This document shows, piece after piece, positions 15,991-24,886 of a stretch of 42,017 nt of DNA. The stretch comes from Micromonospora orduensis. Lineage in GTDB: Bacteria; Actinomycetota; Actinomycetes; Mycobacteriales; Micromonosporaceae. The notes below the pieces were generated by a model that saw only the letters and a list, made by a program, of their open reading frames with translations, did not search any database and was not told the origin of the DNA. Numbering within the stretch: position 1 is the stretch's first letter; each line of letters begins with the position of its first letter. The translations under genes were made by a program, and so were the position numbers. Location of the stretch: the NCBI RefSeq assembly GCF_006228125.1, contig NZ_VDFY01000118.1:1-42017 (forward strand). The letters are read 5' to 3'.

Positions 15991-16024
15991 GGGTGAGCGT
16001 GGCTCACCCCGATCGGGTGAGCCA
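15991..16024. promoter_or_regulatory. Three alternating GGGTGAGC/GCTCACCC half-sites in a divergent promoter region
   Basis: GGGGTGAGC (15991-15999), GCTCACCCC (16003-16011) and GGGTGAGCC (16016-16024) form two overlapping inverted repeats, with 3-nt and 5-nt centres. They lie between the SCP2 start (15946) and the alcohol dehydrogenase start (16102), where a regulator of both would bind. The sequence shows the repeats; the operator role is inferred. Confidence 0.5.
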
Positions 16025-16101
16025 CGTCGCGGGACGCGAACCCGTTTGCCCCGCGACGAAGTGGGCAGCCATCCGCAGGCTCAGAGACGGGGGGAAGTCG
16101 G

Positions 16102-17148
16102 ATGCGGGCACTGCGGTTGATGGAGTGGAAGTCGGAACCGAAACTGGTCGAGGTCGCCGAACCGAAACCCGGGCCGGGCCAGGTGGTGGTGCGGATCGGC
16201 GGCGCCGGCGCCTGCCACTCCGACCTGCACCTGATGGACGAGTTCGAGCCGGGGTCGATGCCCTGGAACCCACCGTTCACGTTGGGCCACGAGAACGCGG
16301 GATGGGTGCACGCCCTCGGCGACGGCGTGGTCGGGCTGCGCGTCGGGGAACCCGTCGCCGTCTACGGCCCGTGGGGCTGCGGCACCTGCGCCCGTTGCCG
16401 GGTCGGCATCGACCCGTACTGCGAGAACCCGGCCGGCGCGCCGGTGCCCAGTGGCGGTGGCGGCCTGGGCCTGGACGGCGGCATGGCCGAGTACGAGCTG
16501 GTACCGGACGCGCGGCACATCGTGCCGCTGCCCGACGGGTTGGATCCGGTGCACGCCGCACCGCTCACCGACGCCGGGCTCACCCCGTACCACGCCGTGC
16601 GGCGGTCCTGGCCGAAGCTCCCGCCGGGAAGCACGGCCGTGGTGATCGGGGTCGGCGGGCTGGGGCACGTGGGCGTGCAGATCCTCAAGGCCACCACTGC
16701 CGCCCGCGTGATCGCGGTGGACACCCGCGCCGAGGCGCTGCGACTGGCCACGGAGTGCGGGGCGGACCGCGCGGTGGCCTCCGGCCCGACCGCGGCCGAG
16801 GAGATCCGGGACGCCACCGGCGGGCGGGGCGCCGACGTGGTGCTGGACTTCGTCGGCGCGGACGCCACCCTGGCGCTCGGGTCGGCGGTGGCCCGTACCG
16901 TGGGCGACCTGACCATCGTGGGAATCGGCGGTGGCACCCTGCCGGTGTCGTTCTTCTCCGTGCCGTACGAGGTGAGCATCGCGACCACCTACTGGGGCAG
17001 CCGCCCCGAACTGTTGGAGGTGCTGGACCTGGGCGCGCGCGGTCTGATCCGGCCGAAGAGCACCACCTTCGCCCTGGACGACGCCCTGGACGCGTACCGC
17101 CAGATGCGCGAGGGCACGCTTGAGGGCCGGGCGGTGATCGTGCCCTGA
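16102..17148 (+). CDS. Zinc-dependent NAD(P)-alcohol dehydrogenase (MDR family)
   Basis: 348 residues, medium-chain dehydrogenase oxidising alcohols or reducing carbonyls with NAD(P). Catalytic zinc ligands are Cys38 (ACHSDLH), His63 (GHENAG) and Asp157; structural zinc is held by Cys93, 96, 99 and 107 (CGTCARCRVGIDPYC). The Rossmann motif GVGGLG is at 183-188. Asp as third ligand and overall length recall secondary alcohol dehydrogenases such as Rhodococcus ADH-A. The ATG at 16102 follows GGGGGAAG. It is single-gene, divergent from the SCP2 operon and convergent with the DinB-like gene at 17159. Confidence 0.9.
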   Translation: MRALRLMEWKSEPKLVEVAEPKPGPGQVVVRIGGAGACHSDLHLMDEFEPGSMPWNPPFTLGHENAGWVHALGDGVVGLRVGEPVAVYGPWGCGTCARCRVGIDPYCENPAGAPVPSGGGGLGLDGGMAEYELVPDARHIVPLPDGLDPVHAAPLTDAGLTPYHAVRRSWPKLPPGSTAVVIGVGGLGHVGVQILKATTAARVIAVDTRAEALRLATECGADRAVASGPTAAEEIRDATGGRGADVVLDFVGADATLALGSAVARTVGDLTIVGIGGGTLPVSFFSVPYEVSIATTYWGSRPELLEVLDLGARGLIRPKSTTFALDDALDAYRQMREGTLEGRAVIVP

Positions 17149-17158
17149 GCCCGTCGGG

Positions 17159-17668
17159 TCAGTCGGCCCCGAGGAGGCCACGGACGAAGGCGGCCTGCCC
17201 GACGTGTTGCAGATCGTCCTCGACGACGCTTACCAGCCGCACGCCGACGGTGACCGGTGGGTCCCACGCCTCGTCCACGACCCGGTCCAGGTCCGCCGGG
17301 GACAGCCCGGCCAGGAACGGCAGGGTACGCCCCGACACCGCGCCGTAGTAGTCGATCAACGCCTGGGCGCTCTCCGGCCGCACCGCCGCGACCTGCGCGG
17401 GCGAGTGCCCGAAGCCGGTGTCGTCGGGATCGGCGGCGAGGCCGAAGCGGCCCGCCAAGTCGCCGCTGACCCAGACCTGCTCGGCGTCGAGCAGGTCGGC
17501 GACGGCCTGGTCCTGGATGCGGGTGAGGTGCCAGACCAGCCAGCCGATCGAGTTGGCGCCCGGGCCGGGCTCGTGGCGCAGTTGCTCCGGGCTCAGGCCG
17601 TCGACCGCGGCGCGGACGAGGTCGGGCAGCCGGTCGTACGTCTCGGTCAGCAGGTCACTCACGTCCAC
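17159..17668 (-). CDS. DinB/DUF664-like protein with an incomplete metal site
   Basis: 169 residues, DUF664 fold: VWHLTRIQDQAVADL carries His47, and DLQHVGQAAFVRGLL carries His155. The family usually has H-x-G-H-A-A here, but this copy has Gln158 in place of the last His, so the metal triad may be altered or completed differently. Likely a thiol-dependent transferase relative with unknown substrate. The GTG at 17668 was chosen for the excellent AAGGAGG 8 nt upstream; a longer frame to 17722 lacks one. It is the second DinB-like gene of the window and shares little obvious sequence with the one at 12666. Confidence 0.8.
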   Translation of the reverse strand: MDVSDLLTETYDRLPDLVRAAVDGLSPEQLRHEPGPGANSIGWLVWHLTRIQDQAVADLLDAEQVWVSGDLAGRFGLAADPDDTGFGHSPAQVAAVRPESAQALIDYYGAVSGRTLPFLAGLSPADLDRVVDEAWDPPVTVGVRLVSVVEDDLQHVGQAAFVRGLLGAD

Positions 17669-17733
17669 GGCGCACGCCTCCTTGTCGGTTTTCGAACAGG
17701 TACCGCCGACACGGGCGATCAAACCTCGGCCGC

Positions 17734-17739
17734 TACGGT
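17734..17739 (+). promoter_or_regulatory. -10 box TACGGT for a leaderless mRNA
   Basis: TACGGT (TANNNT class) ends 6 nt before the GTG at 17746, and no ribosome-binding site intervenes. This supports the GTG as the true start. Confidence 0.5.
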
Positions 17740-17745
17740 GATCAC

Positions 17746-18261
17746 GTGGTCGCGGCCTTGGAGTTGTACCTGGATCCGGACGCCACCCGCCGGATCCGGG
17801 TGCTGTGGGACGCGCTGGAGGCCGAGGGCGTGCAGAGCATGCGCTCGCTGCTGGAACGGCGTCACCGCCCGCACGTGTCGCTCGCGGTGGCGCCCCGCTT
17901 TGACCCGGAACAGGTAGCCGCCGCGCTGCGCGGGACGGTCGTGGCCGCCCCGCTGCGACTCGAGTTCCAACACGCCGGGCAGTTCGTCGGCCGGGTGCTC
18001 TGGCTCGGTCCGGCGCCCACCACGGAGTTGCTGGCGCACCACCGGCTGGTTCACGACCGGCTGGCCGCCGCCGGCATCCCCCTCGCCGAGCACTACCAGC
18101 CGGGCCGCTGGGTGCCGCACTGCACGCTGTCCATGCGGGTGCCGAACGCGTTGATGGCCGCCGCGGTACGCCGCTGCCTGGAGGTGCTGCCGGTGGCCGC
18201 GACAGTGGTCGGCGCGGCGCTCACCGACCACGCGCGCGGCATCGCCCACCCGCTGCCCTGA
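17746..18261 (+). CDS. 2H phosphoesterase (LigT/2'-5' RNA ligase-like)
   Basis: 171 residues with the two hallmark motifs of the 2H superfamily: PHVSLAV (His43-x-Ser45) and PHCTLSM (His125-x-Thr127), each on a beta strand and about 80 residues apart. Members cleave cyclic phosphodiesters or join RNA ends; the physiological substrate here is unknown, and 2',3'-cyclic phosphodiesterase activity is the likely chemistry. The length is standard. The GTG start follows a -10 box by 6 nt, so the mRNA is probably leaderless. It is divergent from the DinB-like gene. Confidence 0.82.
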   Translation: MVAALELYLDPDATRRIRVLWDALEAEGVQSMRSLLERRHRPHVSLAVAPRFDPEQVAAALRGTVVAAPLRLEFQHAGQFVGRVLWLGPAPTTELLAHHRLVHDRLAAAGIPLAEHYQPGRWVPHCTLSMRVPNALMAAAVRRCLEVLPVAATVVGAALTDHARGIAHPLP

Positions 18262-18477
18262 TCAGCTCACCCGCTCGCCGGACCGTAGCGAAAGATGTCC
18301 GGTTTGGCGGGCCACAGTCGGGAAATTGAAAAGAAGCGGTGCGGACGCGTCCGGGCGTGGGATGGTTCGAGATGGCTGCCGTACCGGTGGTGACCTGCTC
18401 AGGCGCGGGGACCCGCCCGGGGGCGTGGGCGTAGACCGCGCCACCCACGGCGGCTTCGACGAGGAGAGGCAGGGCCC

Positions 18478-18663
18478 ATGCAGGCTCAGCGCAGGCCACC
18501 GCGCACGGAGCGGAGCCAGACCCGGGACGACCAGACCGGCGGCGGGATGACCGGGGCGGCCACGCCACTGACGATCTGGGCCGCCGCGGTGCTGCTCGGC
18601 CGGATCGCCGCGGGCGACGACGACAGCGAGGACGAGCGACACATCCTGCGCGGCATCGAGTGA
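18478..18663 (+). CDS. Small hypothetical protein with one hydrophobic segment
   Basis: 61 residues. A basic, polar N-terminus (MQAQRRPPRTERSQ) leads to GGMTGAATPLTIWAAAVLLG, a short hydrophobic segment, and then an acidic end DDDSEDERHILRGIE. GAGGAGAGG lies about 8 nt upstream of the ATG, which strongly supports translation. The segment could be a small membrane anchor or an amphipathic helix. No family recognised. Upstream 18262-18477 holds no gene; it contains the GC-poorer stretch GGGAAATTGAAAAGAAG but no promoter I can assign. Confidence 0.6.
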   Translation: MQAQRRPPRTERSQTRDDQTGGGMTGAATPLTIWAAAVLLGRIAAGDDDSEDERHILRGIE

Positions 18664-18678
18664 TCCCGACGCACCGGC

Positions 18679-19806
18679 TCAGAGCCAGCCGCGCCGCTTG
18701 AAGACCAGGTAGAGGGTGCCGCACACCAGCAGCATCAGCAGCAACGCGAACAGGTAGCCGAAACGCCAGTTCAACTCCGGCATGTGGACGAAGTTCATCC
18801 CGTACACGGTGCCGATGAGGGTGGGGGCGAACAGGATCGCGGCCCAGGACGAGACCTTCTTCAGCTCCTCGTTCTGGGCGTAGCTGGCGGCGGTGAGGCT
18901 GCGCATCTCCTCGTTCTGCTGCTGCGAGACGAGGGTGGCGTTGACGGTGAGGATGTTCTGCAACAGGTGCCGGAAGCCGTCCACCCGTTCCACCACCTGG
19001 GTGAGGTGGTCGGTGACGTCGCGTAGGTACCGGCGTAGTTCCTCGTCGGTGCCGTAGCTGCCCGCGCCGGCCGCGAGCGCGTCCAACATGGTGAGCAGCG
19101 GACGGGCGGCCCGCTGGAACTCGATGACCTCCCGGCTGAGCCCGTAGATGCGCCGGCTGGCGTTCGGGTCACCGCCGAACACCTGGGTTTCGATCTCGTC
19201 GATGTCGTTCTCCAGTCCGGCCACCACCGGCGCGTACCCGTCGACCACCTGGTCGAGGATCGCGTACAGGACCGCCTCGGGTCCCTGGGCGAGCATCTGC
19301 GCGTCGGTCTCCAGTCGACGGCGTACGGCGGCCAGGTCGGGCGCCTCGCCGTGCCGGACGGTGACCACGAACCCCGGCCCGATGAACAGGTGCAGCTCGG
19401 AGAACTCGACCTCCTCCCGCAGGTCGTCGTAGCGGGCGGCGCGCAGCACCACGAACAGGGTCTCGCCGTACCGTTCCAGCTTGGGCCGCTGGTGGGCGTT
19501 GATCGCGTCCTCGACCGCCAGGTCGTGCAGCCGGAACTCCCGCGCCAGTGAGGTGATCTGGTCGATGTCGGGCCGGTACAGCCCGATCCAGGCCATCGCG
19601 CCGTCCCGCTCCTGGAGGCAGCGGTAGGTCTCGGCGAGGCCGGACGGCGAGGCGAAACGGTGCCCCTGGATGTAGACGGCGCTCTCCACCATGCCGCCGG
19701 CGGCCGGTGCGGGCGCGGGAGGTGGCGGCATGCCGACGGGGGTCTCGTGCTCGTCGAGCCGGCGGCCGAAGCCACCACCCGGGCGGAGGCGACGGCCGCC
19801 GACCAT
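18679..19806 (-). CDS. corA: CorA-family Mg2+/Co2+ transporter
   Basis: 375 residues. A proline-rich N-terminal extension ([15 protein letters not shown]) is followed by the CorA cytoplasmic funnel domain ([12 protein letters not shown], ...[21 protein letters not shown]), the long stalk helix, and two C-terminal spans bracketing the signature YGMNF. It forms pentameric divalent-cation channels in the membrane. The last residues FKRRGWL are the usual positive end. The ATG at 19806 is preceded by GAGGGGAG. The family is about 320-370 residues, so the Pro-rich start makes it slightly long. Divergent from the permease at 20035. Confidence 0.92.
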   Translation of the reverse strand: MVGGRRLRPGGGFGRRLDEHETPVGMPPPPAPAPAAGGMVESAVYIQGHRFASPSGLAETYRCLQERDGAMAWIGLYRPDIDQITSLAREFRLHDLAVEDAINAHQRPKLERYGETLFVVLRAARYDDLREEVEFSELHLFIGPGFVVTVRHGEAPDLAAVRRRLETDAQMLAQGPEAVLYAILDQVVDGYAPVVAGLENDIDEIETQVFGGDPNASRRIYGLSREVIEFQRAARPLLTMLDALAAGAGSYGTDEELRRYLRDVTDHLTQVVERVDGFRHLLQNILTVNATLVSQQQNEEMRSLTAASYAQNEELKKVSSWAAILFAPTLIGTVYGMNFVHMPELNWRFGYLFALLLMLLVCGTLYLVFKRRGWL

Positions 19807-20034
19807 GAGCCGCTCCCCTCCCCGGTGGCATCCGCGTCCGGCGGCCGCAGCCCGAGCGGGCGGGTCGGCGCGGGGCGCCGGAGGCGCTGCATCCCCCCTG
19901 CCCCTGGGCCGAAACCCGTCCGACTCGCCGGGACGGCCGGACGGTCACGGGCGGGTTCGGCGTACCCGCGGACGGGCGCACACGACCGGGCGGATACTCG
20001 CGGTGACCATGGGCGGAGGACGGGGGAAGCGCCG

Positions 20035-21975
20035 GTGCGGGTCGACAGGCGTGCCGGGCGGCTGCGCGGCTGGCTGCTCGGTGGCGGTACTGAGCAGGCC
20101 GCGCGACAGGCTGGCCCGCTCGCCCGCCCGCCGCGGGACCGGCAGCACCCGTGGTGGAGGGTGATGTGCCTGACCGGTGTCGACTACTTCTCGACGCTTG
20201 GCTACCAGCCGGGCATCGCGGCGCTGGCCGCCGGGGCCCTGTCGCCGGTGGCGACCCTGGTGCTGGTGCTTGTGACGTTGCTGGGCGCGCTGCCGGTGTA
20301 CCGGCGGGTGGCCGTGGAGAGCCCGCACGGTGAGGGTTCGATCGCGATGCTTGTCCGTCTGCTGAGCTTCTGGCCGGGCAAGCTGCTCGTGCTGGTGCTG
20401 CTGGGGTTCGCGGCTACCGACTTCATCATCACCATCACCCTCTCGGCGGCGGACGCGACCGCCCACATCGACGAGAACCCGTTCCTGCCCGGCGTGCTCA
20501 AGGGACACGAGCTGCCGCTCACGCTGCTGCTGGTGGCGTTGCTGGGCGCGGTGTTCCTCAAGGGATTTGGCGAGGCCATCGGGATCGCTGTCGCCCTGGT
20601 GGCGGTCTACCTCACGTTGAACGCGGTGGTGATCGCCGTCGCGTTGGAGCGGGTGGTGACGCATCCGAGCGCGGTCGGGGACTGGAGGACCGCGCTGACC
20701 ACCGGGCACGGCGATCCGCTGCTGGTGGTCGGGCTGTCCCTGCTGGTCTTTCCGAAACTGGCGCTGGGCCTGTCCGGGTTCGAGACCGGGGTGGCCGTGA
20801 TGCCGCACATCCGGGGGGATCGGCGGGACTCCGAGGACCGACCGTCGGGCCGCATCCGCGGCGCGCGTCGACTGCTCACCACCGCCGCGACGATCATGAG
20901 CGTCTTCCTGATCACGAGCAGTGTGACAACCACCGTGCTGATCCCGCCCGAGGCGTTCCAGCCGGGCGGCCCCGCGAACGGCCGGGCACTGGCCTACCTG
21001 GCGCACCAGCACCTCGGCGAGGTGTTCGGCACCGTCTACGACCTGTCCACCATCGGGATCCTCTGGTTCGCGGGCGCCTCGGCGATGGCCGGACTGCTCA
21101 ACCTCGTACCCCGCTATCTGCCGCGGTACGGCATGGCCCCCACCTGGGCCCGGGCCGTGCGCCCGCTGGTGCTGGTCTTCACCGCGGTGGCGTTCCTGAT
21201 CACGGTGGTGTTCGACGCCAGCGTGGACGCGCAGGGCGGCGCGTACGCCACCGGGGTCCTGGTGTTGATCACCTCGGCGGCGACGGCGGTGACCCTCGCG
21301 GCGCGGCGACGGCGGCAGCGGGGCCGGACGCTCGCGTTCGGGACCATCGCGGTGATCTTCGTCTACACGACAGTGGCGAACGTCGTGGAACGCCCCGACG
21401 GCGTCAAGATCGCCGCCTGTTTCATCGGCGGGATGATCCTGGTGTCGGTGCTGTCCCGGCTCATGCGGGCCTACGAGCTGCGGGTCGACCACGTCGAGCT
21501 GGACCCGGTCGCGGCCCGGATGGTCGACGAGCGGGCCGCCCGGCGGATCCGCCTCATCGCGCACGAGCCGGAGCGCCGGGACCCGGCCGAGTACCGCGCC
21601 AAGCTGGCCCAGACCATGGCGGACAACGACTTTCCCGACGACAGCGACGTCATCTTCGTCGAGGTGCACGTCACCGACCCGTCGGACTTCGAGACGGCGC
21701 TGCTGGTCCGCGGCAGCGTGGCGCACGACAGCTACCAGGTGCTCAGTCTGGCCAGTTCCTCGGTGCCCAGCGCCCTCGCCGCCCTGCTGCTGGAGATCCG
21801 CGACCGGAGCCGGCGACGCCCCCACATCTACTTCGAGTGGACCGAGGGCGGCCCGGGTCGCAATCTCCTGCGCTACCTGGCGTTCGGGCAGGGCGCGATC
21901 GTCTCGGTCACCCGGGAGATCCTGCGCCGCCAGGAGCCCGACCCGCGCCGCCGCCCGCACGTGCACGCCGGCTGA
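20035..21975 (+). CDS. APC-superfamily amino-acid permease with cytoplasmic C-terminal domain
   Basis: 646 residues. After a basic N-terminus, the first span carries [19 protein letters not shown], and about 11-12 spans follow (including [50 protein letters not shown] and [15 protein letters not shown]), consistent with the APC fold. From about residue 480 the chain is hydrophilic ([20 protein letters not shown] to the end), forming a cytoplasmic domain. The substrate is probably an amino acid or a cation. The GTG at 20035 follows GGGGGAAG; the frame is open further upstream but runs through the divergent promoter region 19807-20034, so the shorter start is preferred. Confidence 0.82.
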   Translation: MRVDRRAGRLRGWLLGGGTEQAARQAGPLARPPRDRQHPWWRVMCLTGVDYFSTLGYQPGIAALAAGALSPVATLVLVLVTLLGALPVYRRVAVESPHGEGSIAMLVRLLSFWPGKLLVLVLLGFAATDFIITITLSAADATAHIDENPFLPGVLKGHELPLTLLLVALLGAVFLKGFGEAIGIAVALVAVYLTLNAVVIAVALERVVTHPSAVGDWRTALTTGHGDPLLVVGLSLLVFPKLALGLSGFETGVAVMPHIRGDRRDSEDRPSGRIRGARRLLTTAATIMSVFLITSSVTTTVLIPPEAFQPGGPANGRALAYLAHQHLGEVFGTVYDLSTIGILWFAGASAMAGLLNLVPRYLPRYGMAPTWARAVRPLVLVFTAVAFLITVVFDASVDAQGGAYATGVLVLITSAATAVTLAARRRRQRGRTLAFGTIAVIFVYTTVANVVERPDGVKIAACFIGGMILVSVLSRLMRAYELRVDHVELDPVAARMVDERAARRIRLIAHEPERRDPAEYRAKLAQTMADNDFPDDSDVIFVEVHVTDPSDFETALLVRGSVAHDSYQVLSLASSSVPSALAALLLEIRDRSRRRPHIYFEWTEGGPGRNLLRYLAFGQGAIVSVTREILRRQEPDPRRRPHVHAG

Positions 21976-22047
21976 CCTGCCGGTCGACCCTCGTCGCGGA
22001 CGGTGAGCATGGTCATAACGCCTGGACGACGCACCGGTTCCGGCTGC

Positions 22048-22053
22048 TAGCCT
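22048..22053 (+). promoter_or_regulatory. -10 box TAGCCT of the riboswitch-controlled operon
   Basis: TAGCCT ends 7 nt before GGTC at 22061, the first paired bases of the riboswitch, so the transcript would start almost exactly at the aptamer. TGGACG at 22023-22028 is a possible -35, with a 19-nt spacer. Confidence 0.5.
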
Positions 22054-22060
22054 CGGCGCA

Positions 22061-22167
22061 GGTCATGAGCGCCAGCGCGAAGCCCCGGCTCGCTGGCCGG
22101 CAACCCTCCTCCGCGGTGGGGTGCCCCGGGTGAAGACCAGGCACCGGCAGGACGTCGGTGCAAGCGT
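22061..22167 (+). promoter_or_regulatory. SAM-IV-type (S-adenosylmethionine) riboswitch
   Basis: The element reads GGTCATGAGCGCCAGCG, then GCTGGCCGGCAACC, GGTGGGGTGCCCCGGGTGA and AGACC, the conserved skeleton of the actinobacterial SAM-IV class. P1 pairs GGTC (22061-22064) with GACC (22135-22138). The SAM core residues GGCAACC and GGTGCC are present. The downstream accessory hairpin GCACCG/CGGTGC (22141-22161) and CAAGCG at 22161-22166 complete the SAM-IV architecture. SAM binding is expected to lower expression of the sulfur amino-acid transporter genes that follow. Identification is by recalled consensus. Confidence 0.88.
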
Positions 22168-22205
22168 GGCCTGGCACCCAGGTCAGCACAGACCCGGGAG
22201 ACCGT

Positions 22206-22346
22206 ATGCGCATCCTCAGCTCCATCCCACCGGCCGACCTCGCGGATCTGCGCGTCGGCCGCCTCTCGCCGGCACTGACCCGGCGCCGGCACGTGGACAT
22301 GATGCGAATGTGCAGCGCGGCGTGTCGCCGCCGCGCCGCGCTCTGA
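22206..22346 (+). CDS. Cys-rich leader peptide (Ms4527A-like), putative attenuator
   Basis: A 46-codon ORF immediately after the riboswitch, with GGGAG 5-7 nt before the ATG. It ends RRRHVDMMRMCSAACRRRAAL. The tail (L)TRRRHVD-M-R...C..C-R matches the actinobacterial HVDLMRV...CR leader peptides found before sulfur and cysteine genes, known in mycobacteria to let cysteine-starved ribosomes raise downstream expression. The two Cys codons near the stop, and the strong hairpin 53 nt later, fit cysteine-responsive attenuation. Attenuation is inferred; the ORF, its site and the motif are visible. Confidence 0.7.
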   Translation: MRILSSIPPADLADLRVGRLSPALTRRRHVDMMRMCSAACRRRAAL

Positions 22347-22399
22347 CGCGTCCCTCTTTCCACACCCATTTCCAGCGGTACGCCAATCGGGCGCACCGT

Positions 22400-22420
22400 C
22401 CGCGGCGCTACCCGCCGCGG
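22400..22420 (+). other. GC-rich hairpin between leader peptide and ABC operon
   Basis: CCGCGGCG (22400-22407) pairs perfectly with CGCCGCGG (22413-22420) around a 5-nt loop, 10 nt before the GGAGAG site of the binding-protein gene. It could be the attenuator stem or could restrict ribosome access. There is no T-tract. Confidence 0.5.
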
Positions 22421-22441
22421 CGCACCCCATCGGAGAGACCT

Positions 22442-23323
22442 GTGCGATTCCTTCCTGCCCTGACCCGCGTCGCCGCCCTGGGCGCGGCCACGATCCTCGC
22501 CGCCACCGCGCTCACCGCGTGCGGCGACGAAGCCTCGACCGACGACGCCGCCAACCCGTACGGCCTGGCGCAGCCGGGTGTCCTACGCGCCGGCACGCTC
22601 ACCGACGCCCCGCCGAACGTCTACCTCAAGGACGGTAGGTTCACCGGCTTCGACAACGACCTGCTGAGCGCGGTGGCCGGCAAGCTCGGCCTGACTGTCG
22701 AGTTCGTCGGAACCGACTTCTCCGCCCTACTCAGCCAGGTCAACAACCACAAGTTCGACGTCGGCAGCTCCTCGATCACCATCACCGAGGCGCGCAAGAA
22801 GACAGTCGACTTCGGCAACGGCTACGACTTCGGCTACTTCGGCCTGGACGTCCCGGCCGGCTCGCCGATCACCAGCTTCGACCAGTTGACCGGCAAGCGG
22901 GTCGTGGTGGTGCAGGGCACTGTCCAGGACGACTACGCCACCGGCAAGCAGCTCGACCCGGTGCGGGTGCCGGACTACAACGGCGCGATCAACCAGCTCA
23001 AGGCCGGCACCGCCGACGCGTGGATCGCCCCGGCGGAGATCGGCGAGAAGTCAGCCGCCGACAGCAACGGCAAGATCACCGTGGTGGCCAAGCAGCTCAG
23101 CCCGGCGCCGACCGCGTACGCCGTGGCCAAGGGTGGCGACAAGCTGCGCGAGGCTCTGAACAAGGGCCTCGACGAGGTCATCGCGGACGGCACCTGGAGC
23201 CGTCTGCAGGCGCAGTACTACCCGGGTCGGCCGATCCCGGCGGACTTCACGCCGGGCAGCGGCGCGGTCGCGGCGCCGTCCGCGTCCGTCGCGCCGTCGG
23301 CGTCCGCGTCGACCGCGTCCTGA
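22442..23323 (+). CDS. Lipoprotein substrate-binding protein of an amino-acid ABC importer
   Basis: 293 residues, family 3 solute-binding protein. A lipoprotein signal (MRFLPALTRV, hydrophobic run, LTAC with lipidated Cys27) is followed by GVLRAGTLTDAPPNVYLKDG, GFDNDLLSAVAGKLGL and DVGSSSITITEARKK, the usual two-lobe binding fold. The tail is rich in Ala, Ser and Pro. It captures an amino acid outside the membrane; the SAM riboswitch and Cys leader point to methionine or cystine. The GTG at 22442 follows GGAGAG by 6 nt. First gene of a three-gene operon. Confidence 0.9.
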   Translation: MRFLPALTRVAALGAATILAATALTACGDEASTDDAANPYGLAQPGVLRAGTLTDAPPNVYLKDGRFTGFDNDLLSAVAGKLGLTVEFVGTDFSALLSQVNNHKFDVGSSSITITEARKKTVDFGNGYDFGYFGLDVPAGSPITSFDQLTGKRVVVVQGTVQDDYATGKQLDPVRVPDYNGAINQLKAGTADAWIAPAEIGEKSAADSNGKITVVAKQLSPAPTAYAVAKGGDKLREALNKGLDEVIADGTWSRLQAQYYPGRPIPADFTPGSGAVAAPSASVAPSASASTAS

Positions 23324-23368
23324 GCGGTAACCGGTGACGAGCGAGCGGGGCGGTAGGAGAGGCGACCG

Positions 23369-24148
23369 ATGGATCCGTTGAGCACCCTGTGGGAGACGTT
23401 CTTCGACGCCGACGCCATGCGCGAGGCGCTGCCCGAGATGCTGACCGTCGGGCTGCCGAACACGCTGATCCTGGCGGTCTCCGCCGCCCTGCTCGGCTCG
23501 GTGCTGGGCCTGCTGCTGGCCGTCGCCGGCATCTCCCGTACCCGTTGGCTGCGCTGGCCGGCGCGGGTCTACACCGACGTGTTCCGGGGTCTGCCGGCCG
23601 CCGCGACGATCCTGCTGATCGGCGTCGGGCTGGCGCCGCTGGGCATGGAGGTCTGGGGGCCGGACCCGTACCCGCTGGGCATCCTGGCGCTGTCGTTGAT
23701 CGCGGCGGCGTACATCGGGGAGATCTTCCGTTCCGGCATCCAGTCGGTGGAGGCCGCCCAGTTGGAGGGCGCCCGCGCCCTCGGTTTCTCCTGGGCCGAC
23801 GCGATGCGGCTGGTGATCATTCCGCAGGGCATCCGGCGGGTGCTGCCCGCCTGGGTCAACCAGCTCATCGCGTTGATCAAGGACTCCAGCCTGGTCTACT
23901 TCCTCGGGCTGGTGGCCAGCCAGCGGGAGCTGTTCCGGATCGGGCAGGACTACGCGGCCACCACAGGCAACGAGTCCGCGCTGCTGCTCGCCGGGCTCTT
24001 CTACCTGGCGTTGACCGTCCCGCTGACGCACGTCGTCAACTGGATCGACAGGCGGCTGCGGCACGGCCGACCGGCCACCGCTCCCGTCGACGAGGACGAG
24101 GACGACACCCCGGCGCTGGCCGGGGCCCCGGAAGGAGACCGGCGATGA
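23369..24148 (+). CDS. ABC importer permease (polar amino-acid type)
   Basis: 259 residues, about five membrane spans beginning with [20 protein letters not shown]. The coupling-loop EAA motif reads [19 protein letters not shown] followed by [16 protein letters not shown], typical of HisM/GlnP permeases. The C-terminal 25 residues are acidic and hydrophilic. TAGGAGAGG lies 6-8 nt before the ATG. Its TGA overlaps the ATG of the ATPase gene (ATGA), so the two are translationally coupled. It probably forms a homodimer in the transporter with the flanking lipoprotein and ATPase. Confidence 0.92.
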   Translation: MDPLSTLWETFFDADAMREALPEMLTVGLPNTLILAVSAALLGSVLGLLLAVAGISRTRWLRWPARVYTDVFRGLPAAATILLIGVGLAPLGMEVWGPDPYPLGILALSLIAAAYIGEIFRSGIQSVEAAQLEGARALGFSWADAMRLVIIPQGIRRVLPAWVNQLIALIKDSSLVYFLGLVASQRELFRIGQDYAATTGNESALLLAGLFYLALTVPLTHVVNWIDRRLRHGRPATAPVDEDEDDTPALAGAPEGDRR

Positions 24149-24876
24149 CCACCTCCGTGAGCCTGGAGGCGCGCGACGTCCACCTCGCCTTCGGACCGAA
24201 CCGGGTGCTGCGCGGCGTCGACCTCACCGTGGCGCGCGGCGCGACGGCCTGCGTGATCGGGCCGTCCGGGTCGGGCAAGTCCACTCTGCTGCGGACCCTC
24301 AACCGGCTGATCGAGCCCGACCGCGGCGACGTGCTGCTGGACGGCCGCAGCGTGCTGCGCGACGACCCGGACGCGTTGCGGCAGCGGGTCGGCATGGTGT
24401 TCCAGCAGTTCAACCTGTTTCCGCACATGACCGTGCTGCGCAACATCACCCTGGCCCTGCGCCGCCTGCGCAAGCTCGGCGAGGACGAGGCGGACGCCGT
24501 CGCCCGCGCGCAGCTGGAGCTGGTGGGGCTGGCCGGCCGGGCCGACGCCCGGCCGACGCAGCTCTCCGGCGGTCAGCAGCAGCGGGTGGCGATCGCCCGG
24601 GCACTGGCCCTGCGGCCCGAGGTGATGCTCTTCGACGAGGCCACCTCGGCGCTCGACCCCGAGCTGGTCAAGGGCGTGCTCGGGGTGATGGCCGACCTGT
24701 CCGCCGCCGGAATGACCATGGTGGTGGTGACCCACGAGATGGGGTTCGCCCGGCAGGTCGCCGACACCGTCGCCTTCATGGACCGGGGTGTGGTGCTGGA
24801 GGCCGGCCCGCCCGAGGCGATCTTCGAGGCGGCCGAGCATCCCCGGCTGCGCCGCTTCCTCGCGCAGGTGCTCTGA
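24145..24876 (+). CDS. ABC importer ATPase (polar amino-acid type)
   Basis: 243 residues. Walker [10 protein letters not shown] (39-47), Q-loop [13 protein letters not shown], signature [15 protein letters not shown], Walker [15 protein letters not shown] and the switch His in [10 protein letters not shown] are all intact, and the protein is of GlnQ/HisP type and length. It powers uptake by the neighbouring permease and binding protein. GAAGGAGA lies upstream of the ATG, which overlaps the permease stop. The operon ends here, 10 nt from the convergent gene ending at 24887, with no room for a hairpin. Confidence 0.95.
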   Translation: MTTSVSLEARDVHLAFGPNRVLRGVDLTVARGATACVIGPSGSGKSTLLRTLNRLIEPDRGDVLLDGRSVLRDDPDALRQRVGMVFQQFNLFPHMTVLRNITLALRRLRKLGEDEADAVARAQLELVGLAGRADARPTQLSGGQQQRVAIARALALRPEVMLFDEATSALDPELVKGVLGVMADLSAAGMTMVVVTHEMGFARQVADTVAFMDRGVVLEAGPPEAIFEAAEHPRLRRFLAQVL

Positions 24877-24886
24877 GGGCCGTCGC

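Noticed and set aside
19660..20034. 125-codon upstream extension of the APC permease
   Set aside because: It runs through the antisense of corA and the divergent promoter region, with no ribosome site; the GTG at 20035 has one.
19945..21966. 673-codon minus-strand frame opposite the APC permease
   Set aside because: A long antisense frame is expected in DNA of this GC content; its Gln/His/Arg-rich product has no motif, while the plus strand gives a clear transporter.
22158..22205. 16-codon extension of the leader peptide into the riboswitch tail
   Set aside because: It starts within the accessory hairpin of the aptamer, whereas the ATG at 22206 has its own GGGAG.
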